Of a stretch of 12,921 nt of DNA, positions 1 through 6,789 are shown piece by piece. The first letter of the stretch is position 1. Each line of letters begins with the position of its first letter. The notes under the pieces are model-generated. The model was not told the origin of the DNA, did no database searches, and saw only the letters and a list, made by a program, of their open reading frames with translations. The position numbers and the translations under genes were made by a program. Origin of the DNA: Rhodobacterales bacterium UBA5972 (lineage in GTDB: Bacteria > Pseudomonadota > Alphaproteobacteria > Rhodobacterales > Rhodobacteraceae); contig DJBQ01000064.1 in NCBI GenBank assembly GCA_002430125.1, positions 1-12,921 of the forward strand, read 5' to 3'.

Positions 1-246
1 GGCGACTTTGCTACTGCGCTGAAAGAGTGGTCACCGCTTGCTGGGCAGGGGGATGCGGGCGCTCAAACTAGTCTTGGTTTCATGTATTATAATGGCGATG
101 GCGTTGTTCAGGATTATGCTGAAGCTGTGAAGTGGTATCGTTTGGCTGCTGAACAAGAATATTCACAGGCTCAAACTAATCTTGGTGTGATGTATGATAA
201 TGGCGATGGCGTTGGATGCCTAGGCCGACCCACACTTAAAACATAG
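1..246 (+). CDS. Sel1-repeat (TPR-like) protein, C-terminal fragment; 5' end outside window
   Basis: Frame 1 is open from the first base to TAG at 244-246. It encodes Sel1-like repeats, seen in segments such as AQTSLGFMYYNGDGV, DYAEAVKWYRLAAEQ and AQTNLGVMYDNGDGV. The repeat unit is 36 residues (108 bp). DNA at 61-106 and 169-214 is nearly identical. Sel1 repeats form alpha-solenoid scaffolds for protein contacts, often in secreted or envelope proteins; the role here is unknown. The last repeat is cut after NGDGV, where DYAEAVKWY would be expected, and ten unrelated residues (GCLGRPTLKT) follow before the stop. The 3' end therefore looks like a rearrangement junction near 214. The fragment has no functional link to the genes downstream. 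Confidence 0.8.
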   Translation, partial: GDFATALKEWSPLAGQGDAGAQTSLGFMYYNGDGVVQDYAEAVKWYRLAAEQEYSQAQTNLGVMYDNGDGVGCLGRPTLKT

Positions 247-264
247 CCATTTAATTAGTTAGAG

Positions 265-303
265 ATCAACAAATATCAACAATTATGTTGAGTATGTGTT
301 GAT
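265..303. promoter_or_regulatory. Four-half-site operator candidate (ATCAACA/TGTTGAT) upstream of oxidoreductase 1
   Basis: Two direct copies of ATCAACA (265-271, 275-281) are followed by TGTTGAG (286-292) and TGTTGAT (297-303), so the array is a large dyad. Start-to-start spacings are 10, 11 and 11 bp, about one helical turn each, which would put all half-sites on one face of the DNA. The inner sites also form an AT-rich hairpin (TCAACA, loop ATTA, TGTTGA). The arrangement is typical of binding by cooperative dimers of a transcription factor. The factor is unknown and its gene is not in the window. Confidence 0.55.
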
Positions 304-327
304 ACTCGGTAGTGTCTGGGCTGAAAT
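299..327 (+). promoter_or_regulatory. Possible sigma-70 promoter of oxidoreductase 1
   Basis: TTGATA (299-304, five of six matches to the -35 consensus) is followed by a 17-nt spacer and TGAAAT (322-327, four of six matches to -10). Transcription would begin near 334, giving a very short leader before the ATG at 347. The -35 box overlaps the last operator half-site. The same geometry recurs upstream of the binding-protein gene, which raises confidence a little; otherwise the match is ordinary. Confidence 0.35.
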
Positions 328-346
328 CTTCTTGCTAGGCGGCAAT

Positions 347-2764
347 ATGGTACAAAATTCAGCGAAGCACTTGATTATTGGTGGTGGTATTATTGGCTGC
401 TCGATCGCATATCACCTGAGCCGGATGGGTGAGAAAGATGTATGCCTTCTTGAACGCGCCAACCTCACTGAGGGCGCGACTTGGCATGCGGCCGGTCTGG
501 TTGGTCAGCTTCGATCTTCGCGTAACACCACCCGAATGTTGAAAAAATCGGTCGAGATGTACGACCGTCTGCAGCTGCAAGAAGGTTTGAAGTTTGATTG
601 GAAAAAAACTGGATCCCTGCGCCTTGCAGCGACTAAGGAACGGATGCTGGAAGCCCGACGCCTGGCGACGATGGCGCGTAGTTTTGATTTGGAAATGCAC
701 ATAATTAGCCCGTCTGAGGCCAAACAGCTGTTTCCCTTGATTGAACAAAATGGACTTGAAGGGGCGGCGTTCATTCCATCAGATGGCTATGTCGATCCTG
801 CGTCTTTGTGTCAGGCGATTGCTGGCGCGGCCCGCAAGCAAGGCGTAGATATCCGTCAAAGAGTTGAGGCCCTTGATTTTAACGTCACCAATGGCCGTAT
901 CACGTCTGTCGAAACCACCGAGGGTCGCTGGGATGCGGAAAACGTTATTTTTGCCACTGGCATGTGGAGCCGAGAAATAGCGGCTAAGCTGGGCATTCAA
1001 GTGCCCGCATGCGCGGTGGAACACCAGTACATAGTGACAGAATCTACAGGGGCCGACATTGGACATTATCCCACACTGCGGGACCCCGAGCGTCTGGTGT
1101 ATTATAAGCCCGACGTGGGCGGGCGGTTGGTGATCGGGGGCTACGAGGAGGCGACGTTGCCATTTGGTGACACCGGCATTCCCGGGCGTTTTGTCCGGCA
1201 ACTGTTGCCGGAAAATCTGGACCGGTTCTTGCCGTTGGCAGAGCTGGCCAGCAAGGTGACGCCTGTGGTGAACGAGGTTGGTATTCGGCAAGTTATTAAT
1301 GGGCCTATCCCGTATTCCGCGGATGGCGATTTTGTGATGGGTTGGCAACCGAACTACAAAAACCTGATGATGGCAACTGGATTCCTTTATGGGATCGCAG
1401 CCGGTGGTGGTGCGGGTGAAATGATTGCCGAATGGATCGTTGATGGCCAGCCGTCGCTGGATCTTTGGCCGCTAGATGTGCGGCGCTTTGGGCCGCACCA
1501 CGGGACCCGCGCCTTCATGTATCCGCGCGCGGTCGAACATTACGCCCATCACTATAAAATGCGCTATCCTGGGCAAGAGCATGAAACAGTGCGTCAGTTG
1601 CGTCTATCGCCTTTGTACCAGTGTTTGAAAGAGCGGGGGGCTGTCTATGGGTCTAAGAACGGCTGGGAACGCCCACTTTGGTTTGCGCCCGACGGGGTAG
1701 AGCCCATCGACCAGCTTGATTTTCTTGATCCTGGTTGGAAGAAGTTTGCCGCCGCCGAGCACAGGGCGGTGCGCGAGCGCGTTGCGTTGATTGATCAATC
1801 GAGTTTTGCAAAATTTGAAATTATCGGCCCCGGTGTCGTGGCGGCGCTGCAAAACCTGTGTGTGTCGGATATGGACAAGCCGGTGGGGGCGATTATTTAC
1901 ACCCAAATGTGCAACGAGATCGGTGGAACCGAGGCGGATGTTACGTTTATACGGCTGGCCCGAGATCGGTTTTATCTGGTCACAGGTTCTGGCTTTGGCG
2001 TACGTGACAGCGACTGGATCAAGCGGCATGTGCCCGAAGATGGTTCGGTTTATCTGGTGGAGGTGACCAGCGGCATGGCTGTGGTCAATATTGTAGGGCC
2101 CAAATCCCGGGATGTATTGGCGGCGGTATCTGAAAGTGATGTGTCCAACGGCGCACTGCCGTTTTTGGCAGCGCGCGACATCTTCATCGGCGCCGCACCT
2201 GTGCGGGCTGCGCGGATCGGTTACGTCGGTGAGCGTGGCTATGAGCTGCATATTCCAACCGAATTTGCCGCCCATGTCTATGATAGGTTATGGGCAGCGG
2301 GACAGGCGCATGGAATCACCAATGTCGGTTACCGTGCGATTGAAAGTCTGCGTCTTGAAAAAGGCTATGTGTATTGGTCGGGAGATATCACGCCAGATTA
2401 TAGCCCAATTGAAGCCGGCCTCGGGTTTCGAGTGCATTTGAAATCGAAAGGCGACTTTATGGGTCGTGCCGTATTGGAAGATCAAAAAACCAACGGGGTC
2501 GATCGCAAGCTTTGCACGTTTGTCACTACTGAAAACCTGCCTTTAACCGGTGGCGAGACGATCTTACTCGGGGACGATGTTGTTTCATTGGCGACCTCAG
2601 CCGCGTTTGGGCCCACCGTCAGTCAGACCATCATCCGTGGTTATCTTCACAAACAACATTGGGATATCGCAGAATTCACGCTGGAGGTGTTTGGCGAGCT
2701 GCACAGGATAACGCAGATAGATGGGCCGGTTTATGACCCGCAAAACAATGCCTTAAAGGGGTGA
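347..2764 (+). CDS. Dimethylglycine dehydrogenase-like FAD/folate oxidoreductase (paralog 1)
   Basis: This 805-residue protein has the layout of dimethylglycine/sarcosine dehydrogenases: an N-terminal DAO-type FAD domain, then a GcvT-like tetrahydrofolate domain and GcvT C-terminal barrel (from about residue 420). The family oxidises N-methyl amines and transfers the methyl carbon to folate in the cytoplasm. Visible features are the dinucleotide motif IGGGIIGCS (11-19), WHAAGL (46-51) whose His47 matches the covalent FAD histidine of mammalian DMGDH, EHQY (225-228), GIAAGGGAGEMIAEW (349-363), and Asp531 in EADVT, the likely folate-domain acid. ATG 347 is preferred over GTG 296 because it has AGGCGG just upstream and aligns with the start of paralog 2. 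By eye the two paralogs share about half their residues. Oddities: GW and GFL where paralog 2 has GE and GFN, and a degenerate C-terminus. The substrate is unknown. Kinase 1 follows after 7 nt. Confidence 0.85.
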   Translation: MVQNSAKHLIIGGGIIGCSIAYHLSRMGEKDVCLLERANLTEGATWHAAGLVGQLRSSRNTTRMLKKSVEMYDRLQLQEGLKFDWKKTGSLRLAATKERMLEARRLATMARSFDLEMHIISPSEAKQLFPLIEQNGLEGAAFIPSDGYVDPASLCQAIAGAARKQGVDIRQRVEALDFNVTNGRITSVETTEGRWDAENVIFATGMWSREIAAKLGIQVPACAVEHQYIVTESTGADIGHYPTLRDPERLVYYKPDVGGRLVIGGYEEATLPFGDTGIPGRFVRQLLPENLDRFLPLAELASKVTPVVNEVGIRQVINGPIPYSADGDFVMGWQPNYKNLMMATGFLYGIAAGGGAGEMIAEWIVDGQPSLDLWPLDVRRFGPHHGTRAFMYPRAVEHYAHHYKMRYPGQEHETVRQLRLSPLYQCLKERGAVYGSKNGWERPLWFAPDGVEPIDQLDFLDPGWKKFAAAEHRAVRERVALIDQSSFAKFEIIGPGVVAALQNLCVSDMDKPVGAIIYTQMCNEIGGTEADVTFIRLARDRFYLVTGSGFGVRDSDWIKRHVPEDGSVYLVEVTSGMAVVNIVGPKSRDVLAAVSESDVSNGALPFLAARDIFIGAAPVRAARIGYVGERGYELHIPTEFAAHVYDRLWAAGQAHGITNVGYRAIESLRLEKGYVYWSGDITPDYSPIEAGLGFRVHLKSKGDFMGRAVLEDQKTNGVDRKLCTFVTTENLPLTGGETILLGDDVVSLATSAAFGPTVSQTIIRGYLHKQHWDIAEFTLEVFGELHRITQIDGPVYDPQNNALKG

Positions 2765-2771
2765 GATTCAG

Positions 2772-3698
2772 ATGACGGAATATGCAAATCAAGTCTTGGC
2801 AGCGTTGCGTAACGCCGCACAGTTTGCCGATGTTGCGACGCCAAACAGCATCACCCGCTTGGGTGGTCTGACCAACCTTGTGCATCGCGTTGATATGACA
2901 GGCTGTTCGGTGATCGTTCGGATTGCGGGTGGTGGCACCGAACAATACATTGATCGCGCGGTCGAGGCGCATAATGCCGATGCCGCGGCCCGCACTGGAG
3001 TTTCGCCCGAGGTGCTCTTTGCCGATCCCGAGACCGGCTTGATGATATCGACAGCGGTTCCAAACATTGAAACAATGACAGCCGAGAATTTCGCATCGCG
3101 TGCGGGTTCTGCGGCGCGGGCAGGTGCCGCATTAGCGAAACTTCATCACTCTGGTGAGGTGTTTAAATTTCACTTTGAGCCGTTTTTAATGATCGAAGGC
3201 TATCTCAAAATTTTATCGACAAAAGATGTCCAACTGCCGGATGGCTATGATATTGTTGTTGCCGCTGCCGCGCCGATTAAAGAAGTGCTGGCAAAGGCCG
3301 ATGTTGCTTTGGCACCGTGTCACTGTGATCCGCTTTGTGAGAACTTTCTAGACGATGGACATCGGATGTGGATCGTTGATTGGGAATACTCTGGCATGAG
3401 CGATCCGCTCTGGGATATTGGTGATTTGTCGGTTGAGGCAGCAATGAATGCGGCACAAGAAGCCGAGCTGCTCACTGCCTATTTTGGCCGCGAGGCGACT
3501 GCGGCAGAAATGGGACGGATCGTCATTCATAAGGCGATGTGCGATCTTTTATGGACGCTCTGGGGCCTGATTCAGCACGCCGACGAAAACCCTGTAGAAG
3601 ATTTCTGGGCCTATGCCACGGGCCGATTTGAGCGCTGCAAAGCGCTGATGCAAGACGCTTCTTTCCAAAGACATGTGGACGCCGTGCGGCTGGGCTGA
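2772..3698 (+). CDS. Choline kinase/aminoglycoside-phosphotransferase-fold kinase (paralog 1)
   Basis: This 308-residue protein has the fold of choline/ethanolamine kinases and APH enzymes, which transfer the ATP gamma-phosphate to a small hydroxyl substrate in the cytoplasm. Visible features are an N-terminal lobe beginning at GGLTN (31-35), the catalytic loop HCDPLCEN (184-191, with Asp186 and Asn191), and the metal-binding segment VDWEYSG (202-208) followed by DPLWDIGDLS. Choline kinases usually read HND or HGD at the loop; Cys185 here is unusual. The gene starts 7 nt after oxidoreductase 1 stops, so co-transcription and probably coupled translation are likely. A diverged paralog (8772-9644) is joined to the second oxidoreductase. 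The phosphorylated compound cannot be read from the sequence. A choline-like amino alcohol is the obvious candidate, but a sugar or other alcohol is possible. Confidence 0.82.
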   Translation: MTEYANQVLAALRNAAQFADVATPNSITRLGGLTNLVHRVDMTGCSVIVRIAGGGTEQYIDRAVEAHNADAAARTGVSPEVLFADPETGLMISTAVPNIETMTAENFASRAGSAARAGAALAKLHHSGEVFKFHFEPFLMIEGYLKILSTKDVQLPDGYDIVVAAAAPIKEVLAKADVALAPCHCDPLCENFLDDGHRMWIVDWEYSGMSDPLWDIGDLSVEAAMNAAQEAELLTAYFGREATAAEMGRIVIHKAMCDLLWTLWGLIQHADENPVEDFWAYATGRFERCKALMQDASFQRHVDAVRLG

Positions 3699-3755
3699 GC
3701 CTCCATTCCGTGTCAAAAGAACATCACCTGCCGCTCAAAAATTGTGTGTTGTGGG

Positions 3756-4568
3756 TTAGCTGTTCACCAACTCTATCAGTTGCGCGTGCAAATGTGGGGT
3801 CGCGGCCGTTAGCGTGCGCCCGTCGGACTGCAAAGTCAGCGGCTTGCCCTGCCAATCGGTCATAATCCCACCTGCGGCATCAACCACGGCGCTGACCGGT
3901 AGGTAGTCGTAGGGCTTTAAGTCATAATCAACCACGGCATCAACCAGCCCGCGCGCCACCAACGCATGCGGGTAACAATCTGCTCCAGTACGCCGCAGCT
4001 CGGCCGATTGAACCAACCGCGAAAACACTTGCGGTTCGTGCACTGCCAATTTATCCGCCTCGTTGATGAACAACCGGGCTTTGGCAAGCTTGGTGCAAGC
4101 GCTAACCATGATCGGATCGCCGTTACAGCTGGCACCAAGCCCAACAGCGCCAGAATAAACCTCATTTAAGGCAGGCATACGGATGACACCCAACTGAGGA
4201 CCATCGGCGTTCACAAACCCCAAGAGCATGCCAAACAGCGGCAGCCCGGTGATGAAAGACCGCGTCCCGTCAATCGGATCAATAATCCACATATTTATGC
4301 CATTGCCGGACCGACCGTATTCTTCACCGAAAATGCCATCGTCTGGAAAAGCCTGCCGCAAACCGTCCCGGATGGTTTGTTCGGTTTGAGTGTCGGCAAT
4401 CGTGACCGGGCTTTGATCTGCCTTTGTCTCAATAGCAGGGCTGTTGCGAAAATGCGCTAAAGCCACTTTGGCGGCGACCTCAGTGATTGCCGTTGCGGCA
4501 ATGAGCCGGCTTTTCAAATCTGACAGTAACATTCTCACGGCCCATCTGTGGTTTTGCAGGCTAAGCAT
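3756..4568 (-). CDS. HisN-type histidinol-phosphatase / inositol monophosphatase-family phosphatase
   Basis: This 270-residue protein belongs to the Mg2+-dependent IMPase superfamily and most resembles the HisN (histidinol-phosphate phosphatase) branch. Visible metal-site motifs are KADQSPVTIAD (49-59), GEE (81-83), WIIDPIDGTRSF (94-105, with Asp97 and Asp100) and LKPYDYLPVSAVVDAAGG (217-234, with Asp221). GADCYPHALVARG (195-207) is the HisN-like stretch. Length is normal for the family. ATG 4568 follows a TATAAT box on this strand by a suitable distance; Met13 (4532) is an alternative start closer to the usual family N-terminus. The gene converges on kinase 1 with a 57-nt gap and diverges from the transporter operon. 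It may be an ordinary histidine-pathway enzyme. No other his gene is present and two kinases lie nearby, so dephosphorylation of a phospho-intermediate in this pathway is equally plausible. Confidence 0.8.
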   Translation of the reverse strand: MLSLQNHRWAVRMLLSDLKSRLIAATAITEVAAKVALAHFRNSPAIETKADQSPVTIADTQTEQTIRDGLRQAFPDDGIFGEEYGRSGNGINMWIIDPIDGTRSFITGLPLFGMLLGFVNADGPQLGVIRMPALNEVYSGAVGLGASCNGDPIMVSACTKLAKARLFINEADKLAVHEPQVFSRLVQSAELRRTGADCYPHALVARGLVDAVVDYDLKPYDYLPVSAVVDAAGGIMTDWQGKPLTLQSDGRTLTAATPHLHAQLIELVNS

Positions 4569-4597
4569 TCTGTATCCAGCGTCAGAAATCTACATAA

Positions 4598-4625
4598 ATT
4601 ATAAAATATTGTTGTTTTTTGTTGA
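4598..4625 (-). promoter_or_regulatory. Possible promoter of the HisN-type phosphatase gene
   Basis: On the minus strand a perfect TATAAT lies at 4603-4598. A 16-nt spacer separates it from TCAACA (4625-4620), four of six matches to the -35 consensus. Transcription would begin near 4591, about 23 nt before ATG 4568. The -35 box is the complement of the TGTTGAT operator half-site, so the same protein could act on both divergent promoters. The surrounding stretch is strongly AT-rich, so a chance TATAAT is possible. Confidence 0.45.
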
Positions 4626-4626
4626 T
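4610..4626 (+). promoter_or_regulatory. Tandem operator half-sites TGTTGTT/TGTTGAT in the divergent intergenic region
   Basis: TGTTGTT (4610-4616) and TGTTGAT (4620-4626) are direct repeats 10 bp apart, matching the pair at 286 and 297 upstream of oxidoreductase 1 (11 bp apart). An inverted copy, ATCAACA, lies at 4707-4713, just before the ribosome binding site of the binding-protein gene. The site lies between two divergently transcribed genes and could control both. Confidence 0.45.
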
Positions 4627-4650
4627 TTAAACACGAAATGCTGCTGGAAT
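4622..4650 (+). promoter_or_regulatory. Possible promoter of the transporter operon
   Basis: TTGATT (4622-4627) and TGGAAT (4645-4650) are separated by 17 nt, each with four of six consensus matches. The match to sigma-70 is weak alone. The same order of TGTTGAT overlapping -35, a 17-nt spacer and TGRAAT is seen at 297-327. Transcription from here would give a leader of about 70 nt containing the inverted ATCAACA at 4707-4713. Confidence 0.35.
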
Positions 4651-4715
4651 ATCGTTATTAGATTCACCGGTGGTCAGTCTACGAATCGAAAACGCTGAGG
4701 CGGTGGATCAACATT

Positions 4716-4721
4716 AGGGAG
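4716..4721 (+). promoter_or_regulatory. Strong ribosome binding site of the binding-protein gene
   Basis: AGGGAG sits 7 nt before ATG 4729. It is the best Shine-Dalgarno match in the window, as expected for a periplasmic binding protein made in excess over its membrane partners. It fixes the start codon. Confidence 0.7.
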
Positions 4722-4728
4722 TGAATCT

Positions 4729-5661
4729 ATGAAATATCGTTCTGTAGCAGCCGCTGCATTGATGGTCGCCACACCGGCGTTGGCGCAAGAATCCAATGAT
4801 CCGATTAAGCTGACGCTGCACGACTGGTCCGGCCAATTGATTACAACCACGCTGATGGGCGAAGTGCTCAAAGAAGCAGGATATAATATCGAATACGTCC
4901 AGGCTGATTACATTGCGCAATTTGCCGGTCTGAAAACCGGCGATCTGCATGTTGCGATGGAGATCTGGGAAACTACCGGCCGCGAAGCTATGGATGAGGC
5001 AATCGGCACCGGAAACGTCGTCAGCTTGGGTGAAACTGGCATGGATGCAATCGAAGAATGGTGGTATCCGGCCTACATGGAAGAGCGGTGCCCGGGTTTA
5101 CCCAATTGGGAAGCCCTGAAAGAATGCGCCGAGGCGTTCTCGACGCCCGAAACTGCACCGCTTGGTCGGTATCTTGGTGGTCCGGTGACTTGGGGCGGCT
5201 TTGATGATGAGCGCGTCGAGGCGTTGGAACTTGATTTTGAAGTGATACATGCCGGTACTGATGCTGCGTTGTTTGCGGAACTAGAAGCCGCCTATCAACG
5301 GACTGACCCGATCCTTTTATGGATTTATTCCCCACATTGGGCCCCGGCAAAATACGACGGCAGCTTTGTCGAGTTTCCAGCGTATTCGGCAGAGTGTTAT
5401 ACAGATCCGTCCGTTGGTCTCAACCCGGACGCGGCCTATGATTGTGGCAAGCCAACGGGTCCGATCTGGAAGGTGTCTTGGGCAGGTCTGGCCGACAAAT
5501 GGCCAAACGCTGCAACTGCGATCAAGAACTTTAGCATCAGCAATGATGCGATGGGCGCGATGGTCACTGATGTCGATTTGAACGGCCAGACCGTTGAGGC
5601 CACAGTCGCTGCATGGATGGCTGCAAACACATCGACCTGGTCTGCTTGGATCGCTAAATAA
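4729..5661 (+). CDS. Quaternary-amine ABC transporter substrate-binding protein (OpuAC/ProX type)
   Basis: This 310-residue periplasmic protein captures the solute for the transporter encoded just downstream. A Sec signal peptide (MKYRS, hydrophobic stretch, cleavage after ALA at 17-19) precedes an OpuAC-type type II binding fold. Aromatic residues that could build the cation-pi cage for a quaternary ammonium head group are prominent: Trp33 in HDWSG, Trp80 in MEIWE, Trp111-112, Trp155 and IYSPHW (199-204). The ILLWIYSPHWAPAKYDG segment resembles betaine, choline and TMAO binders. Four cysteines (121, 133, 223, 239) could form two disulfides in the periplasm. The ligand cannot be decided among glycine betaine, choline, TMAO, carnitine or others. 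TmoX-type TMAO binding is possible, but there is no TMA monooxygenase gene nearby to support it. A GC-rich hairpin follows the gene. Confidence 0.87.
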   Translation: MKYRSVAAAALMVATPALAQESNDPIKLTLHDWSGQLITTTLMGEVLKEAGYNIEYVQADYIAQFAGLKTGDLHVAMEIWETTGREAMDEAIGTGNVVSLGETGMDAIEEWWYPAYMEERCPGLPNWEALKECAEAFSTPETAPLGRYLGGPVTWGGFDDERVEALELDFEVIHAGTDAALFAELEAAYQRTDPILLWIYSPHWAPAKYDGSFVEFPAYSAECYTDPSVGLNPDAAYDCGKPTGPIWKVSWAGLADKWPNAATAIKNFSISNDAMGAMVTDVDLNGQTVEATVAAWMAANTSTWSAWIAK

Positions 5662-5678
5662 CCGTCAAATCACCTGCG

Positions 5679-5702
5679 GCGCGCGCTGGATCTGGCGCGC
5701 GC
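5679..5702 (+). terminator. GC hairpin after the binding-protein gene (attenuator or mRNA-stabilising stem)
   Basis: Two copies of GCGCGCGC (5679-5686 and 5695-5702) can pair into a perfect 8-bp stem with loop TGGATCTG, 17 nt after the stop codon. There is no U-run behind it, so it is not a full intrinsic terminator. Such stems after binding-protein genes commonly protect the upstream mRNA or reduce downstream transcription, giving more binding protein than ATPase and permease. A second imperfect stem (CCACCGTG 5717-5724 with CACGGCGG 5742-5749) follows before the ATPase start. Confidence 0.5.
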
Positions 5703-5775
5703 ACACTTATTATAAACCACCGTGCCGTGCACCTGTGTGATCACGGCGGTTGGTTGCCGACCACCCGAGGCCCAT

Positions 5776-6789
5776 ATGGAAAAATCGATAATTTTAGAGT
5801 GCCGCGATGTGTGGAAAATCTATGGGACCGGCGCCAGCGATTATCTGTCCAAAACCCCAAATCCTCAGGCTGATGATCTTAAGGCAGCAGGGCTAATTGG
5901 GGCGGTTCGCGCCGCCAACGTCCAAATCCAGCAAGGCGAAATCTTTGTGATTATGGGGCTGTCTGGTTCTGGCAAATCAACATTGGTGCGTTGTCTGTCA
6001 CGGCTAGTAGAGTCTAATGCCGGCGAGGTTTTCTTTGAGGGCAAAAATCTGCTTCAAATGAACGAGGCTGAACTGATTAACATCCGACGCACAAAAATGG
6101 GGATGGTCTTTCAGCAATTTGCGTTGCTGCCTCATTTGACAGTGCTAGAAAACGCAGCGTTCCCGCTTGATGTTCAGGGTGTTGGTCGCGCCAAACGCGA
6201 GGCCCGCGCCCGTGACGTTATTGCGCTTGTTGGGCTCGAGGGGCGCGAAGATTATTACCCGCGTGAATTATCCGGTGGGCAGCAGCAACGCGTCGGCATC
6301 GCCCGGTCCTTGGTGGTTGAGCCAGACCTGTGGTTTCTCGATGAGCCGTTTTCGGCGCTTGATCCGCTCATCCGCCGCGAGATGCAGGATGAGTTTCTTC
6401 GGTTACAGGACATGTTGCACAAGACGATTGTATTCATCACGCACGACTTTGATGAGGCGATCCGCCTTGCCGACCGGATTGCCGTTATGAAGGACGGGGC
6501 CATCCAGCAGATTGCCACACCCGAGGAATTGGTGCTTAATCCCGCAACGGAATATGTCGCCGAATTCACCCGGCATGTGAGCCGTTCAAAGGTGATCACT
6601 GCGGCCTCTGTTGCCGTACCGGTGACGGGCGACAGTTTCGCAGGGTCGGTAGCCCATGATGACTTAATCGACGATATCGCCGAAAAGATTGAAGCATCAG
6701 AGGCCCCGCATCAAGTCATTCGCGACGGCGACGTCATTGGACAGATCACCCGCCAATCTGTGGTTGATGTGCTTGTCGGGCGCCAATAA
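5776..6789 (+). CDS. Quaternary-amine ABC transporter ATPase (ProV/OpuAA type)
   Basis: This 337-residue cytoplasmic ATPase energises uptake with the adjacent permease. All ABC motifs are intact: Walker A GLSGSGKST (61-69), Q-loop VFQQF (111-115), signature LSGGQQQ (165-171), Walker B LWFLDEP (185-191) and H-loop His223. After the ATPase domain, ProV/OpuAA proteins often carry two CBS domains. Here the tail is short and holds at most one degenerate CBS-like half (about 310-337, VIRDGDVIGQITRQSVVDVLVG), so ionic-strength sensing of the OpuA kind is doubtful. ATG 5776 is chosen over GTG 5722 because GAGG lies upstream at 5766-5769 and the family N-terminus starts here. The stop codon abuts the permease start. 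Confidence 0.92.
   Translation: MEKSIILECRDVWKIYGTGASDYLSKTPNPQADDLKAAGLIGAVRAANVQIQQGEIFVIMGLSGSGKSTLVRCLSRLVESNAGEVFFEGKNLLQMNEAELINIRRTKMGMVFQQFALLPHLTVLENAAFPLDVQGVGRAKREARARDVIALVGLEGREDYYPRELSGGQQQRVGIARSLVVEPDLWFLDEPFSALDPLIRREMQDEFLRLQDMLHKTIVFITHDFDEAIRLADRIAVMKDGAIQQIATPEELVLNPATEYVAEFTRHVSRSKVITAASVAVPVTGDSFAGSVAHDDLIDDIAEKIEASEAPHQVIRDGDVIGQITRQSVVDVLVGRQ

Noticed and set aside
296..346. Upstream GTG start adding 17 residues to oxidoreductase 1
   Set aside because: The extra residues have no family counterpart, overlap the putative operator and promoter, and ATG 347 has an AGGCGG and aligns with the second paralog.
1604..2275. Long minus-strand open frame opposite oxidoreductase 1
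   Set aside because: It is antisense to a clearly coding, motif-rich frame and has no family features; the same applies to 8205-8789 opposite the permease.
5722..5775. GTG start adding 18 residues to the ATPase
   Set aside because: The extension falls in the hairpin region and has no match to ProV-type N-termini; ATG 5776 has GAGG at a good distance.
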